Position numbers and translations under genes: made by a program | Notes under the pieces: model-generated | Database searches by the model: none | Seen by the model: the letters and a program-made list of their open reading frames with translations, nothing else | Told to the model about the DNA's origin: nothing | From: Butyrivibrio proteoclasticus | GTDB taxonomy: Bacteria > Bacillota > Clostridia > Lachnospirales > Lachnospiraceae | Reading direction: 5' to 3' | Length of the DNA: 64,000 bases | Assembly (NCBI RefSeq): GCF_900115735.1 | Contig: NZ_FOXO01000007.1 | Span: forward strand, 107,217-171,216 | In this document: piece after piece, positions 15,044-24,361 of the stretch | Numbering within the stretch: position 1 is the first letter of the stretch | Layout: each line of letters begins with the position of its first letter

Positions 15044-16048
15044 CTAATTTAGAACAAATAATGAAGCAGGTGCAGATCCATCCAAAGGCATATGATACAT
15101 CACATCGTCCTGTCCGTAAACCTTAAAATATATAAAACGTGATGTTAAATTTATGCTGTTAACGACCCCTTCATAAAGATCGACCTTTCCTGAACCATCC
15201 AAACCACATCTTCGAAGGGCGGGAGAGTCTGTATTTGAATATGAGTAGTATATATACTGGTCATTTAAATTGAAGCAGTCAACTCTGTCTGAAGTAATAA
15301 GTTCAGTCTCGCCTGAATACAGATTAGTTCTCCAAAGACTGTAATTTGAGTCACCATTTAAATAATAAATATATCCATAGTGAACAATTGGAAAGAAGCA
15401 GTGACCGGAAAGTACATCTTTTATGGCATCACCATTTTGAGTGTCCATAGAATGAATAGCATGGTCATTATCAACACCTGTGTAATAAATGATTCCACTG
15501 TCATAGCATACAGGTGAGATCATTTCAGATGATACAAGGGTTTTATTCTTTTTATCCACTCTTATCTTATTGAGAGATCCGCCATCTGTTTTTACCTGAT
15601 AATATACATATTCTCCGCAAAGAGACAGTTCACCACAGAAATCACGTAAAAGACATGTCTGATCTCCACCGTTTATCTTGCATCTGTAGATTCCGTACTG
15701 ATTGGTGGCATTACCAAGTCCGCCTACACCTTTTCCTACTGAAGTTGAGTCCATATAAAAATATAATAATCCGTTTGCACCATTGATATATTTTACGCCC
15801 ATACTTGTAAGACGCTTTGGCTTTGTCTCATCAAGGTTCATTGAATACAGACAGTTGCTATCATATGGATTGGAAAAATAGACATTGCCGTCCATTTCAA
15901 AAAAATATCCATTATTGTGGAGATTACCGGCTGAATTGCCGGAATCAGAAGAAGACATAGGAATTTGGTGTCCGTGGATATACAAAGCCAACGTTCCTAC
16001 AGTTAACAGCGCAATGATAGAAACAACAATAATTGCTCTTTTACTCAT
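15044..16048 (-). CDS. Secreted or membrane-anchored DUF5050-like repeat protein
   Basis: A 334-residue protein with an N-terminal signal anchor (about 5-24, AIIVVSIIALLTVGTLALYI) and an extracellular region of repeated short beta motifs. Examples are GYIYYLNGDSNYSLWRTNL, QYIYYSYSNTDSPALRRCGL and a similar segment at the end. This is the pattern of DUF5050/propeller-like proteins common in Lachnospiraceae, whose function is unknown. The GTG at 16057 is possible, but GAGGGG lies 8 nt before the ATG at 16048, which is chosen. It is upstream of pyrB on the same strand, perhaps only by position. Confidence 0.75.
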   Translation of the reverse strand: MSKRAIIVVSIIALLTVGTLALYIHGHQIPMSSSDSGNSAGNLHNNGYFFEMDGNVYFSNPYDSNCLYSMNLDETKPKRLTSMGVKYINGANGLLYFYMDSTSVGKGVGGLGNATNQYGIYRCKINGGDQTCLLRDFCGELSLCGEYVYYQVKTDGGSLNKIRVDKKNKTLVSSEMISPVCYDSGIIYYTGVDNDHAIHSMDTQNGDAIKDVLSGHCFFPIVHYGYIYYLNGDSNYSLWRTNLYSGETELITSDRVDCFNLNDQYIYYSYSNTDSPALRRCGLDGSGKVDLYEGVVNSINLTSRFIYFKVYGQDDVMYHMPLDGSAPASLFVLN

Positions 16049-16174
16049 GTGCTTCACCCCTCATCAGAAATAACCCTACAATCATTATATGCGTGTTATT
16101 TCTTGCTATCAAGGGATAATTAAGCTAAACTTTATGTTATGAGATTGTAAAAAAAATTACTTGGAGTGTTAATC

Positions 16175-17302
16175 ATGGACTTAAATGAACTGCGAAATGA
16201 GATTGATGTTGTAGACAGGCAGATAGTTGAGCTTTTTGAAAAAAGAATGGATATTGCTTCCCGAGTTGCTGATTACAAGATAGCAAACGGAAAAAAAGTA
16301 TTTGATAAAGAGCGTGAAGATATAAAGCTTAGGGCTGTAAAAGAGCTTGCACATTCTGATTTTAATAAAGTGGGCGTAGAAGAGCTTTTTTCACAGCTTA
16401 TGTCCATGAGTAGAAAGCTTCAGTACCAAAAACTTTCTGAGGCTGGAGCATCAGGAAAACTTCCTTTCATGCAGGTTGACGGAATAGACAAAGAAACTTC
16501 CAGGGTTTGTTATCAGGGAGCGGCAGGATCTTATTCAGAAATGGCTATGAACGCATTTTTTGGGGATAAGGTAAATGCAATCTCTGTAGAGACCTTCAGA
16601 GATGCCATGTCTGTTCTGGAGGATGGAAGCTGCGATTTTGCAGTACTTCCCATTGAAAATTCCACTGCGGGAATAGTGAGTGAGATATATGATCTTTTGG
16701 CTGAGTATGAGCATTATATTGTCGGAGAGCAGATAATAGAGATAAAGCATTGTCTTTTAGGTGTTCCGGGGGCAAAGCTTGAGGATATAAAAACAGTTTA
16801 TTCTCATCCTCAGTCTCTTATGCAGAGTGCAAGGTTTTTGTCAGAGCATAGCGATATTCAGCAGATAAGTATGAAAAACAACGCTTTTGCAGCCAGAAAA
16901 GTTGCAGAGGATAAGGACATTACAAAGGCGGCTATTGCAAGTGAGAAGGCTGCAGAAGTTTATGGACTTGATGTCCTTTTAAAAGGTGTGAATCAGGCAG
17001 ATTCCAACTCCACCAGATTCATAGTAGTAACCAATCAGAAAATTTTTTGCAAAGATGCTAAAAAGGTCAGTCTAATCATGGAGATACCTCACGAGACTGG
17101 AGCTCTTTATCATCTGATGTCACATTTTATATATAATGATCTTAATATGAGCAAGATTGAGTCTCGGCCTATTGAGGACAGAAACTGGGAGTACAGATTT
17201 TTTATCGATTTTGAGGGAAATCTGTCTGACAGCGCAGTGAAGAATGCTTTAAGAGGCCTTAGGGAAGAAGCAAAAATGCTCAGGATCCTTGGAAATTATT
17301 GA
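16175..17302 (+). CDS. pheA: Bifunctional chorismate mutase/prephenate dehydratase
   Basis: A 375-residue P-protein for phenylalanine synthesis, turning chorismate into prephenate and then phenylpyruvate. The chorismate mutase domain (about 1-85) begins LNELRNEIDVVDRQIVELFEKRM. The dehydratase domain (about 105-290) has CYQGAAGSYSE, LPIENSTAG and NSTRFIVV with the catalytic Thr. The C-terminal ACT domain (about 300-375) contains ESRP, the usual Phe-binding feedback motif. GGAG is 8 nt before the ATG; the in-frame GTG at 16166 overlaps that site and is rejected. It leads a six-gene run with gaps of 5-20 nt. Confidence 0.95.
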   Translation: MDLNELRNEIDVVDRQIVELFEKRMDIASRVADYKIANGKKVFDKEREDIKLRAVKELAHSDFNKVGVEELFSQLMSMSRKLQYQKLSEAGASGKLPFMQVDGIDKETSRVCYQGAAGSYSEMAMNAFFGDKVNAISVETFRDAMSVLEDGSCDFAVLPIENSTAGIVSEIYDLLAEYEHYIVGEQIIEIKHCLLGVPGAKLEDIKTVYSHPQSLMQSARFLSEHSDIQQISMKNNAFAARKVAEDKDITKAAIASEKAAEVYGLDVLLKGVNQADSNSTRFIVVTNQKIFCKDAKKVSLIMEIPHETGALYHLMSHFIYNDLNMSKIESRPIEDRNWEYRFFIDFEGNLSDSAVKNALRGLREEAKMLRILGNY

Positions 17303-17322
17303 TAAAGGAAGGTATTTTCTTT

Positions 17323-18870
17323 ATGATGGGTGAAGTTTTTGCAGCAGTTGATGTTGGTTCGTATGAGATTGCACTTAAGATATTTGAACTGTCTATGGAC
17401 AGGGGGGTTCATGAAATAGACTATATCAGACATAGAATGGATATTGGAAGTGAGACTTATGCTTCCGGTCATATATCTTCAGCTCATGTTGATGAGATGA
17501 TAAGGATACTTTCTGAGTATAAAAAGATAATGAGAAGCTATGATGTTACTCATTATCAGGCCTATGGGACGAGTGCCTTAAGAGAAACATCCGACATTCT
17601 TATTGTAAGGGACCTTATCGAGCAGAGAACCGGTATTCATATCGATATCTTAAGTAACTCCGAGCAGAGGTTTTTGGATTATAAATCAATCGCTTTAAAA
17701 TATGATCAGTTTGAGGAAGTTATTTCCAGACCAACAGCGATTGTCGATATAGGTGGCGGCAGCATTCAGATATCATTATTTGAAAAGGATGCGCTTTTTG
17801 CTACGCAGAATCTGAAAATGGGTGTTCTTCGTCTTCACACGGCAATGAAGCAGGTTCAGGCCACAAGAGCAAGGTCCATGGAACTAATTCCTGAACTTGT
17901 TAATTCACAGCTTCAGGTTTTTGCAAAAATGCATATGAAGGATAAGAAGATAGAGAATATTATACTAATTGATGACTATGTTTCACCTCTTATTCAGAAG
18001 ATTGACCGGGCAAAAAAAGATTGCGGAAGTGTTACAGGGAAGGAGTTTAAGAAATTTATAGAAAAAGGAGCATCTGTGAGTGATCAGCAGGTTGCAAAGA
18101 TGCTCACCATACCTGAAGATAATGTTCCGTTATTGTTTGTTTCCAGTGCTCTGATAAAGTGTATTCTAGATATTACAAAGGCAGAGAACATTTGGGCGCC
18201 GGGAATAACTCTTTGTGACGGAATTGCCTATGAATATGCAGATAAAAAGAATTATATAAAATCGCCCCATGATTTTGAGCAGGATATCATCGCATGTTCT
18301 CAGAATATATCTAAAAGATTTCTTGGAAGTAAGTCAAGAAGAGAGACTCTTCAGAAAATTGCACTTACCATTTTTGACAGTACGATGGAACTTCATGGTC
18401 TTTCAAAGAGGGACAGGCTCCTTCTTAATATCGCAACTATTCTTCATGACTGCGGTAAATATATAAGCCTTGTGTATCTGGGTGACTGCTGTTATAACAT
18501 CATAATGTCTACAGAAATCATAGGTCTTTCACATATAGAAAGGGCTATAGTGGCCAACGTTGTAAGATTCAATCATGAGGAATTTGAGTATTATAATGGT
18601 GGAAATGGTCATTATATGGGATTTTCAAGAGAGGATTACCTTAGAATGACCAAACTTACTGCAATAATGAGGGTAGCTAACGGCCTTGACAGAACTCATA
18701 AGCAGAAGTTTAAAGATGTAACTGTTAAGCTTAAGGACAAAAAGCTCATTATAAACGTGGATACTATGGCAGATACAACTCTTGAAAAGGGAATGTTTGG
18801 CAACAGAGCCAGTTTTTTTGAGGAGGTATTTGGTGTAAAGCCTGTTATCCGTCAGAAAATAATGTTGTGA
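17323..18870 (+). CDS. ppx: Exopolyphosphatase (Ppx/GppA family) with HD domain
   Basis: A 515-residue Ppx/GppA protein that should remove phosphate from polyphosphate or pppGpp. The N-terminal ASKHA ATPase-like fold has AAVDVGSYEIALKIFEL (phosphate 1 loop) and VDIGGGSIQISLFE (phosphate 2 loop). The C-terminal third is an HD-type domain with LHDCGKYIS. The frame is open to 17299, but AAGGAAGG stands before the ATG at 17323. It overlaps nothing and is followed 18 nt later by polyphosphate kinase, so the pair can set polyphosphate level. Which substrate dominates cannot be told from sequence. Confidence 0.9.
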   Translation: MMGEVFAAVDVGSYEIALKIFELSMDRGVHEIDYIRHRMDIGSETYASGHISSAHVDEMIRILSEYKKIMRSYDVTHYQAYGTSALRETSDILIVRDLIEQRTGIHIDILSNSEQRFLDYKSIALKYDQFEEVISRPTAIVDIGGGSIQISLFEKDALFATQNLKMGVLRLHTAMKQVQATRARSMELIPELVNSQLQVFAKMHMKDKKIENIILIDDYVSPLIQKIDRAKKDCGSVTGKEFKKFIEKGASVSDQQVAKMLTIPEDNVPLLFVSSALIKCILDITKAENIWAPGITLCDGIAYEYADKKNYIKSPHDFEQDIIACSQNISKRFLGSKSRRETLQKIALTIFDSTMELHGLSKRDRLLLNIATILHDCGKYISLVYLGDCCYNIIMSTEIIGLSHIERAIVANVVRFNHEEFEYYNGGNGHYMGFSREDYLRMTKLTAIMRVANGLDRTHKQKFKDVTVKLKDKKLIINVDTMADTTLEKGMFGNRASFFEEVFGVKPVIRQKIML

Positions 18871-18888
18871 TGATAGTGAGGGGATATT

Positions 18889-21042
18889 ATGTCAAAAAAG
18901 ATGAAGGTAAAAGAACCATTGGATTTTGAAAATCCAAAATACTATATAAACAGGGAACTTAGCTGGATTGGCTTTAATGAGAGAGTGCTTTCAGAAGCTG
19001 AAGATAAAAGCAATCCTCTTTTTGAAAGGCTTAAGTTTCTTAGCATTTCTGCCAGCAATCTTGATGAGTTCTTTATGGTTAGGGTTGCTTCGCTAAAAGA
19101 TATGATAAATGCGGGGTATCAAAAGTGTGACATTGCAGGAATGACAGCATCGGAGCAGCTTGATAAGGTGCTGGAGGAAGTACATAGATTTGTTGCTAAG
19201 CAGTATGAGATATACAATGTTAAGCTATTGCCACAGCTTTTGGAAGAGGGACTAAAGGTATGTGTTCCTTCAGAATTGAAGGGGGCAGACAGGGCTTATA
19301 TCGACAGATATTTTGATGAGTATATATTTCCGGTTTTGACGCCTATGGCTGTTGATTCTTCAAGGCCTTTTCCGCTTATAAGGAATAAGACCCTTAATAT
19401 TGCAGCTCTTTTGAAAAAGAAAGACTCTAAAGGGGAGATTGATTTCGCTACAGTGCAGGTTCCTGACGTACTTCCAAGAATAATTGAGATTCCATATACA
19501 GAGGGAGAGAACAATTATAAAAAGGTTGTACTTTTGGAGCAGTTGATCCTTGATAAGGTGGACAAGCTGTTTCTCAACTATGATATAGTTACCAGCGCTC
19601 CATATAGAGTTGGGAGAAATGCCGATCTTTCAATTGATGAGGATGAGGCGGAAGACCTTTTAAAAGAAATTGAGAAACAGTTAAAGCTTCGTCAGTGGGG
19701 ACAGGCTATAAGGCTTGAGGTTGATGACAGCATGGATAAAAAGCTTTTGGATCTTTTGGTTGAAGATCTGGGAGTTGATAAAAATGAAATCTACAAGATA
19801 AATGGTCCGCTTGATCTTACATTCCTTATGAAAATGTATAAGCTGGAAGGTTTTGATTCACTTAAGGAACATGGATATAAAAAGCCACAGCCTGTACCTG
19901 AGTTTGTGAAGGATAAGGATATTTTTGAGGTTATCAGGGAAGGCGATGTTTTAATGCATCATCCTTATGAGACTTTCGAGAACGTGGTAAAATTTGTCGA
20001 GAATGCTGCGGTTGACCCAAATGTTCTTGCTATTAAGCAGACTCTCTACAGAGTAAGTGGTAATTCGCCAATCATTGCGGCCCTTGCCAAAGCTGCGGAC
20101 AATGGCAAACAGGTTACAGTTCTGGTAGAACTAAAAGCCAGATTCGATGAAGAGAACAACATTGTATGGGCCAAGATGCTTGAAAAAGCCGGTTGCCACG
20201 TAATTTACGGACTTGTAGGACTTAAGACGCACTGTAAGATAACTTTGGTTGTAAGAAGAGAGGATGATGGCATTAAGAGATATGTCCATCTTGCAACAGG
20301 TAACTATAATGACTCTACTGCCAAACAATATACTGATGTTGGATTATTTACCTGCGCACCTGCATTTGGTGAGGATGCGACAGCTGTATTTAATATGCTT
20401 TCAGGCTATTCAGAGCCTCTTGGCTGGAACAAGCTTTCTTTGGCTCCATTGTGGCTTAAGGACAGAATTTTAGATCTTATAAGACGCGAGGAAGAACATG
20501 CTGCAAATGGCGAGCCTGCAAGAATTATTGCCAAGATGAACTCAATATGCCATAAGGATGTCATTGCAGAGCTTTATAAGGCCAGTAGTCTGGGAGTTAA
20601 AATAGACCTTATTGTAAGGGGAATATGTTGTCTAAGAACAGGAATTCCCGGGATATCTGATAATATTACTGTCAGATCAATAGTTGGCAATTTCCTTGAG
20701 CACAGTAGGATATTTTACTTTGAAAACGGAGGAAGTCCGGAATTTTATGCAAGTAGTGCAGACTGGATGCCAAGAAATCTTGAAAGAAGAGTGGAGATTC
20801 TTTTTCCTATAGAGAATGAAAAGCTTAGGAAAAAGGTATGGCACATTCTTGATATGGAGTTAAGAGATACGGAAAAAGCACATATAATGAATGAAAAAGG
20901 TTCTTTTGAAAAAGTTAAAAAAGACCCTGCGTCTGACGAAAAAATAAATTCTCAGAAGATATTTGGAGATGAGGCTGCAGAGGCGGTTAAAAATATCAAT
21001 CCGCAGAATTCCAGGGTGTTTATTCCGGAAATGAAAATTTAA
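18889..21042 (+). CDS. ppk1: Polyphosphate kinase 1
   Basis: A 717-residue PPK1 that reversibly moves the gamma-phosphate of ATP to polyphosphate. It shows the N domain (NRELSWIGFNERVL), the head domain and two PLD-like catalytic domains. Two conserved His sites are visible: His448 in GLKTHCKI, the likely autophosphorylated residue, and His467 in HLATGNYND. The C-terminal domain contains GGSPEFYASSADWMPRN. About 40 extra residues at the C-terminus are charged and not part of the core. The GGGG-A-TATT leader before the ATG is a modest ribosome site. It is paired with ppx upstream. Confidence 0.96.
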   Translation: MSKKMKVKEPLDFENPKYYINRELSWIGFNERVLSEAEDKSNPLFERLKFLSISASNLDEFFMVRVASLKDMINAGYQKCDIAGMTASEQLDKVLEEVHRFVAKQYEIYNVKLLPQLLEEGLKVCVPSELKGADRAYIDRYFDEYIFPVLTPMAVDSSRPFPLIRNKTLNIAALLKKKDSKGEIDFATVQVPDVLPRIIEIPYTEGENNYKKVVLLEQLILDKVDKLFLNYDIVTSAPYRVGRNADLSIDEDEAEDLLKEIEKQLKLRQWGQAIRLEVDDSMDKKLLDLLVEDLGVDKNEIYKINGPLDLTFLMKMYKLEGFDSLKEHGYKKPQPVPEFVKDKDIFEVIREGDVLMHHPYETFENVVKFVENAAVDPNVLAIKQTLYRVSGNSPIIAALAKAADNGKQVTVLVELKARFDEENNIVWAKMLEKAGCHVIYGLVGLKTHCKITLVVRREDDGIKRYVHLATGNYNDSTAKQYTDVGLFTCAPAFGEDATAVFNMLSGYSEPLGWNKLSLAPLWLKDRILDLIRREEEHAANGEPARIIAKMNSICHKDVIAELYKASSLGVKIDLIVRGICCLRTGIPGISDNITVRSIVGNFLEHSRIFYFENGGSPEFYASSADWMPRNLERRVEILFPIENEKLRKKVWHILDMELRDTEKAHIMNEKGSFEKVKKDPASDEKINSQKIFGDEAAEAVKNINPQNSRVFIPEMKI

Positions 21043-21062
21043 AGATAAGGAATTTTAGTTTT

Positions 21063-21647
21063 ATGCGTTATGTTTTAGCATCAGGTTCACCTAGAAGAAA
21101 AGAACTGCTAGGAAAGGTTGTTCCTGAATTTGAAATAATACCTGCAGTGTCTGAAGAAAAGACCTCTGCGCAGCTGCCGGGAGAAATTGCCGAGGAGCTG
21201 TCTTTTCAGAAAGCTTCAGAGATTTTTCACAAAATTTTAACGGATAGTACAGACAGGATAGTTGTAATAGGTGCAGACACAGTCGTATCATATAACCATA
21301 GAGTACTTGGAAAACCCACAGACAGGCAGGATGCAAGGAGAATGCTTGAAACTCTTTCGGGGAAGACTCATGAGGTATATACAGGTGTAACTGTTTATTA
21401 CAGAATTGGTGATAAGACAGAGCACTTTACATTTCATGAAAAGACAGTTGTCCACGTTGATGAGATGACTTCAGAAGAGATTGATGAATATGTAAACAGT
21501 GGTGAGCCGGATGATAAAGCCGGTGCCTATGGGATTCAGGGGTTATTTGCAATCCACATCAAAGGGATAAGCGGTGACTATTACAATGTCGTAGGACTTC
21601 CGATCGCAAGGCTCTATAAAGAATTAAAGAATAAAAGTTTATTGTAA
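21063..21647 (+). CDS. maf: Maf-type nucleoside triphosphate pyrophosphatase
   Basis: A 194-residue Maf/HAM1-superfamily enzyme. The N-terminus LASGSPRRKELL is the Maf signature, followed by GADTVVS and GKPTDRQDARRML; the late segment GAYGIQG completes the substrate pocket. Members split dTTP, UTP or modified nucleotides and are linked to division-site or DNA-damage responses. Length is typical. It follows ppk by 20 nt and lies within the same run; the ribosome-binding site (AAGGAATT) is weak and may rely on coupling. Confidence 0.92.
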   Translation: MRYVLASGSPRRKELLGKVVPEFEIIPAVSEEKTSAQLPGEIAEELSFQKASEIFHKILTDSTDRIVVIGADTVVSYNHRVLGKPTDRQDARRMLETLSGKTHEVYTGVTVYYRIGDKTEHFTFHEKTVVHVDEMTSEEIDEYVNSGEPDDKAGAYGIQGLFAIHIKGISGDYYNVVGLPIARLYKELKNKSLL

Positions 21648-21662
21648 TATGGAGGATTTTTT

Positions 21663-21917
21663 ATGCACGAGTATGATGATGCAGTTCTAAGATGCTTTTT
21701 AGAGAACCAGGGACAGCTTTTTCCTGAAGATGTTGCAGAAACAACAGAGGAGGCTGAGGCTTTTCTGGAGGACTGCATGGCGGTTGTAGTTGACGGCACG
21801 GACGAAGTAGAAGAATACTTTGAGGAGGCTGGAGTTGATACCGAAGGCGGAAATGTACTTGAAGCTGATGAAGTCTTTGATATTGGCGATGGAAGATACT
21901 TGATTGTTGAGGCGTGA
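21663..21917 (+). CDS. Small acidic conserved protein of unknown function
   Basis: An 84-residue, strongly acidic protein (many Asp and Glu, few basic residues) with MHEYDDAVLRCFLENQGQLFPE at the start and GDGRYLIVEA at the end. I know similar short proteins from Lachnospiraceae, sometimes labelled glyoxalase in databases, but nothing in the sequence shows a vicinal-oxygen-chelate fold or metal ligands, so I do not use that name. ATGGAGG precedes the ATG at normal distance. It sits 15 nt after maf and 5 nt before the Cof phosphatase, so it is in the same operon. Confidence 0.75.
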   Translation: MHEYDDAVLRCFLENQGQLFPEDVAETTEEAEAFLEDCMAVVVDGTDEVEEYFEEAGVDTEGGNVLEADEVFDIGDGRYLIVEA

Positions 21918-21922
21918 TAATA

Positions 21923-22741
21923 ATGGCAAATAATTGTTCCAAGATTTTTTTCTTTGATCTTGATGGGACACTTCTTACAAGTGAAAAGAAAATATCTCCG
22001 AAGACTTTAAATGCCCTTAAGAAGTTTACTGATGCAGGAAATCATTTCTGTATTAATACAGGAAGAGCTATAGACAGTGCTAAGGCTGTCTATAGTGGTT
22101 TGCATCTTGACTTTAAGGGCAGTTTTTTATGTGGTTCTAACGGAACTGAGATATATAGTGTGGATGATGAAAAATATGTCTATAAAACAGGCGTTCCGCT
22201 TGAACTGGTTCCAAAGATTATGGAGCTATCTGAAAAGTATGATGTTCATTGTCACACTTACAATGAAACTCATATTGTCAGCAAAAGAAATGGTGAGTGT
22301 ATGGAGTATTACAGGCGAGTCATAAAAACTCCACTCATTGTTACTGATGATGTCATGAAAGAACTATCAGCCCCTCCGTCCAAGATGATTGCCATAGAGC
22401 TTCATGATCACGATAAACAGGAAAAGTTCAGGATGGCGCTTCAGGAAATGGTAGGAGATAAGCTTACTCTTCTTTATTCAAATCCTTATTACATGGAGAT
22501 TTTTCCTTCTGAGGCAGGAAAGGGAAGCGTAGTAAAAAGACTAGCTGACTATCTGGGAATTCCTGTCGAGAATACTTTTGCGGCAGGAGATGAGCAGAAT
22601 GATATTTCGATGATAGAGGCAGCAGGCTGTGGAATAGCAATGATCAATGGAACGGATCTTGTTAAAAAAAGTGCCGACGTGATCACACACTTTGACAATG
22701 ATCATGATGGTCTTGCTGAGTTTATTCTGAATGCGATCTGA
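21923..22741 (+). CDS. Cof-type HAD-superfamily sugar-phosphatase-like hydrolase
   Basis: A 272-residue HAD hydrolase of the Cof/IIB type with a large alpha/beta cap. Motif I is FFFDLDGTLL (nucleophile first Asp), motif II lies in INTGRA, motif III includes the Lys of GKGSVVKRL, and motif IV is GDEQNDISMIE. These enzymes remove phosphate from sugar phosphates, flavin or PLP-type compounds; the substrate here is unknown. A GTG at 21914 is in frame, but the ATG at 21923 follows GAGG at better distance. It closes the pheA operon before a long terminator stem. Confidence 0.9.
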   Translation: MANNCSKIFFFDLDGTLLTSEKKISPKTLNALKKFTDAGNHFCINTGRAIDSAKAVYSGLHLDFKGSFLCGSNGTEIYSVDDEKYVYKTGVPLELVPKIMELSEKYDVHCHTYNETHIVSKRNGECMEYYRRVIKTPLIVTDDVMKELSAPPSKMIAIELHDHDKQEKFRMALQEMVGDKLTLLYSNPYYMEIFPSEAGKGSVVKRLADYLGIPVENTFAAGDEQNDISMIEAAGCGIAMINGTDLVKKSADVITHFDNDHDGLAEFILNAI

Positions 22742-22793
22742 TATGACTATATTAAAAAAAAGGGCCGTGAAAGTTCTCCCTAATCTACAACAA

Positions 22794-22840
22794 AAAAGTA
22801 GGTGTTATGAATAATTATATTCATAGCACCTACTTTTACA
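22794..22840. terminator. Bidirectional terminator
   Basis: AAAAGTAGGTG-T-TATGAAT (22794-22812) pairs with ATTCATA-G-CACCTACTTTT (22819-22837), a 19-bp stem with one wobble. A and T runs on both sides serve the Cof gene and the convergent glycosyltransferase gene. Confidence 0.9.
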
Positions 22841-22845
22841 TATTT

Positions 22846-24354
22846 TTACTTTAGTTTATACAGGTAATAGACCTGGTCATAGGAGTTGTCGTAGAAGGAT
22901 ACAGAATCTATAAGCTCATATTTCTCATAAATGCCATCGGGCTCCCTTTCTCCGGCAATAACATATTCTGTGAGGCCTTCTTTTATGTAGCGACTTTGCT
23001 CTTCGAACATTGTAGGAAGGGCAATTCCGTTGGTCTGGAAGTATTCGCAGGTCGGAACAATTCCTGTTATGGTATATAAGCCAACATCAAGGCAACCTAC
23101 ATTTAAAAGAGTTGTGTCAGGGGCTTTTTCTATATGACTTGCCATTCTTGTAAGCCAGTGGTCCTGTCTGCTCTGTAATAAATAATCTGCGCTTAAACAG
23201 TTGTATTTGGCAAAAACTGCTGATAAAGCTATGACAAGGCCAGCAGTATTACACCATAATGCTCTTTTGTTATACTTGATATAAGCTTTTTGAAAAATAT
23301 CTGCAACATAAGCAGCTCCCGGAAGTGCAAATACCGTAAGTGGTATTGAATAATACGGAAGCGTACCTCCGCCATAAAAGATCACAAAAAAGGTTGAAGC
23401 ATACATGAAAAGGTATGCTATTTTTTTTGCTGCTTTTATTTCAAAGATGAGAGCAAGTATAAAGCAGACAATTATCCATACAAAGTACTCAAAATTATCT
23501 AATATAAGCCAATACTGAAGCTTTGCCAGCTTGTAGATTTTCTCATATAAAGAAATGGAATCTGCTGTTATATTGCTGTAGAAAAACAAATTGTTGTAGA
23601 TATAGCATCTGTACCAGTCATCAAGTCCACCGGTTATGGCAAAATACATTAACCATGGTATGAATGGTAGTACGATTCCAAGGATGTAGATAAGAGCCTT
23701 TCTTAATACCTCTACAAATCCCTTTCTATATATTATGAAGCATATTGAAATTACGGCAAATCCAAAAAAGAAGCCCATCATTGTATATTTTACGAGAGCA
23801 GTGATTCCGGTAAGTATACCTACAATAAGGTATGTCTTTGAATCAGAAATGCGGTCGTATTCTTTGGCATCTTTTGGATGCATGAAAATATCAATAATAT
23901 AAATGGTATAGGCTAACATTGGAAGACAAAATTCCTCGGCAGCTCCGCCCCAGTAGAAACTCCTTGATGAGTATACACCGGCAGCAACAAGTGGTATTAA
24001 GACGAGTGCAACTGAGGTTGAAGAATGTCTTTTGATGAGTTTAAAAGCAAATGCAAGGAATATTGTACCGGCAATTATCTCAAATATATAGATTCCGAAA
24101 AAACTCTTGTGGCTGATAAGATACCCAATTCCGTAAAGTAAATAAAGAAAAGGACCTTTCTGATCGTAAAGGTCCCTATAAATAACCATTCCATTCATCA
24201 GTCCTTTTCCCATTGTGAAGTAACTGTTCGCATCGTCCCAGTTATTATATGGGAAAAGAAAAGATGATCTGGTGGTAAAGGTTAATACAAATAAACTTGT
24301 GATAAAACACCAGAGTGTTTCAAAATGTTTTTTTGATAACTCTTTAAGATTCAT
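22846..24354 (-). CDS. Polytopic membrane glycosyltransferase (GT39/ArnT-like)
   Basis: A 502-residue integral membrane protein with about eleven hydrophobic helices and a C-terminal extracellular region. The first external loop carries NNWDDANSYFTMGKGL followed by YRDLYDQKGPFLYLLYG, the layout of GT-C enzymes of the PMT/ArnT (GT39/83) group that use polyprenyl-phosphate sugars; the acidic pair in the first loop would be catalytic. The ATG at 24354 follows GAGGT at the end of the upstream gene with a 7-nt gap. It is cotranscribed with a UbiA-family enzyme that could make its lipid donor. The acceptor is unknown. Confidence 0.75.
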   Translation of the reverse strand: MNLKELSKKHFETLWCFITSLFVLTFTTRSSFLFPYNNWDDANSYFTMGKGLMNGMVIYRDLYDQKGPFLYLLYGIGYLISHKSFFGIYIFEIIAGTIFLAFAFKLIKRHSSTSVALVLIPLVAAGVYSSRSFYWGGAAEEFCLPMLAYTIYIIDIFMHPKDAKEYDRISDSKTYLIVGILTGITALVKYTMMGFFFGFAVISICFIIYRKGFVEVLRKALIYILGIVLPFIPWLMYFAITGGLDDWYRCYIYNNLFFYSNITADSISLYEKIYKLAKLQYWLILDNFEYFVWIIVCFILALIFEIKAAKKIAYLFMYASTFFVIFYGGGTLPYYSIPLTVFALPGAAYVADIFQKAYIKYNKRALWCNTAGLVIALSAVFAKYNCLSADYLLQSRQDHWLTRMASHIEKAPDTTLLNVGCLDVGLYTITGIVPTCEYFQTNGIALPTMFEEQSRYIKEGLTEYVIAGEREPDGIYEKYELIDSVSFYDNSYDQVYYLYKLK

Positions 24355-24361
24355 GTACTGA

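Noticed and set aside
21663..21917. Naming the small acidic protein a glyoxalase
   Set aside because: No metal ligands or VOC-fold pattern can be seen; the name would only copy a database habit.
21661..21971. Minus-strand frames of 90-93 codons
   Set aside because: They are shadows of the acidic protein and Cof genes, overlap each other and lack ribosome sites.
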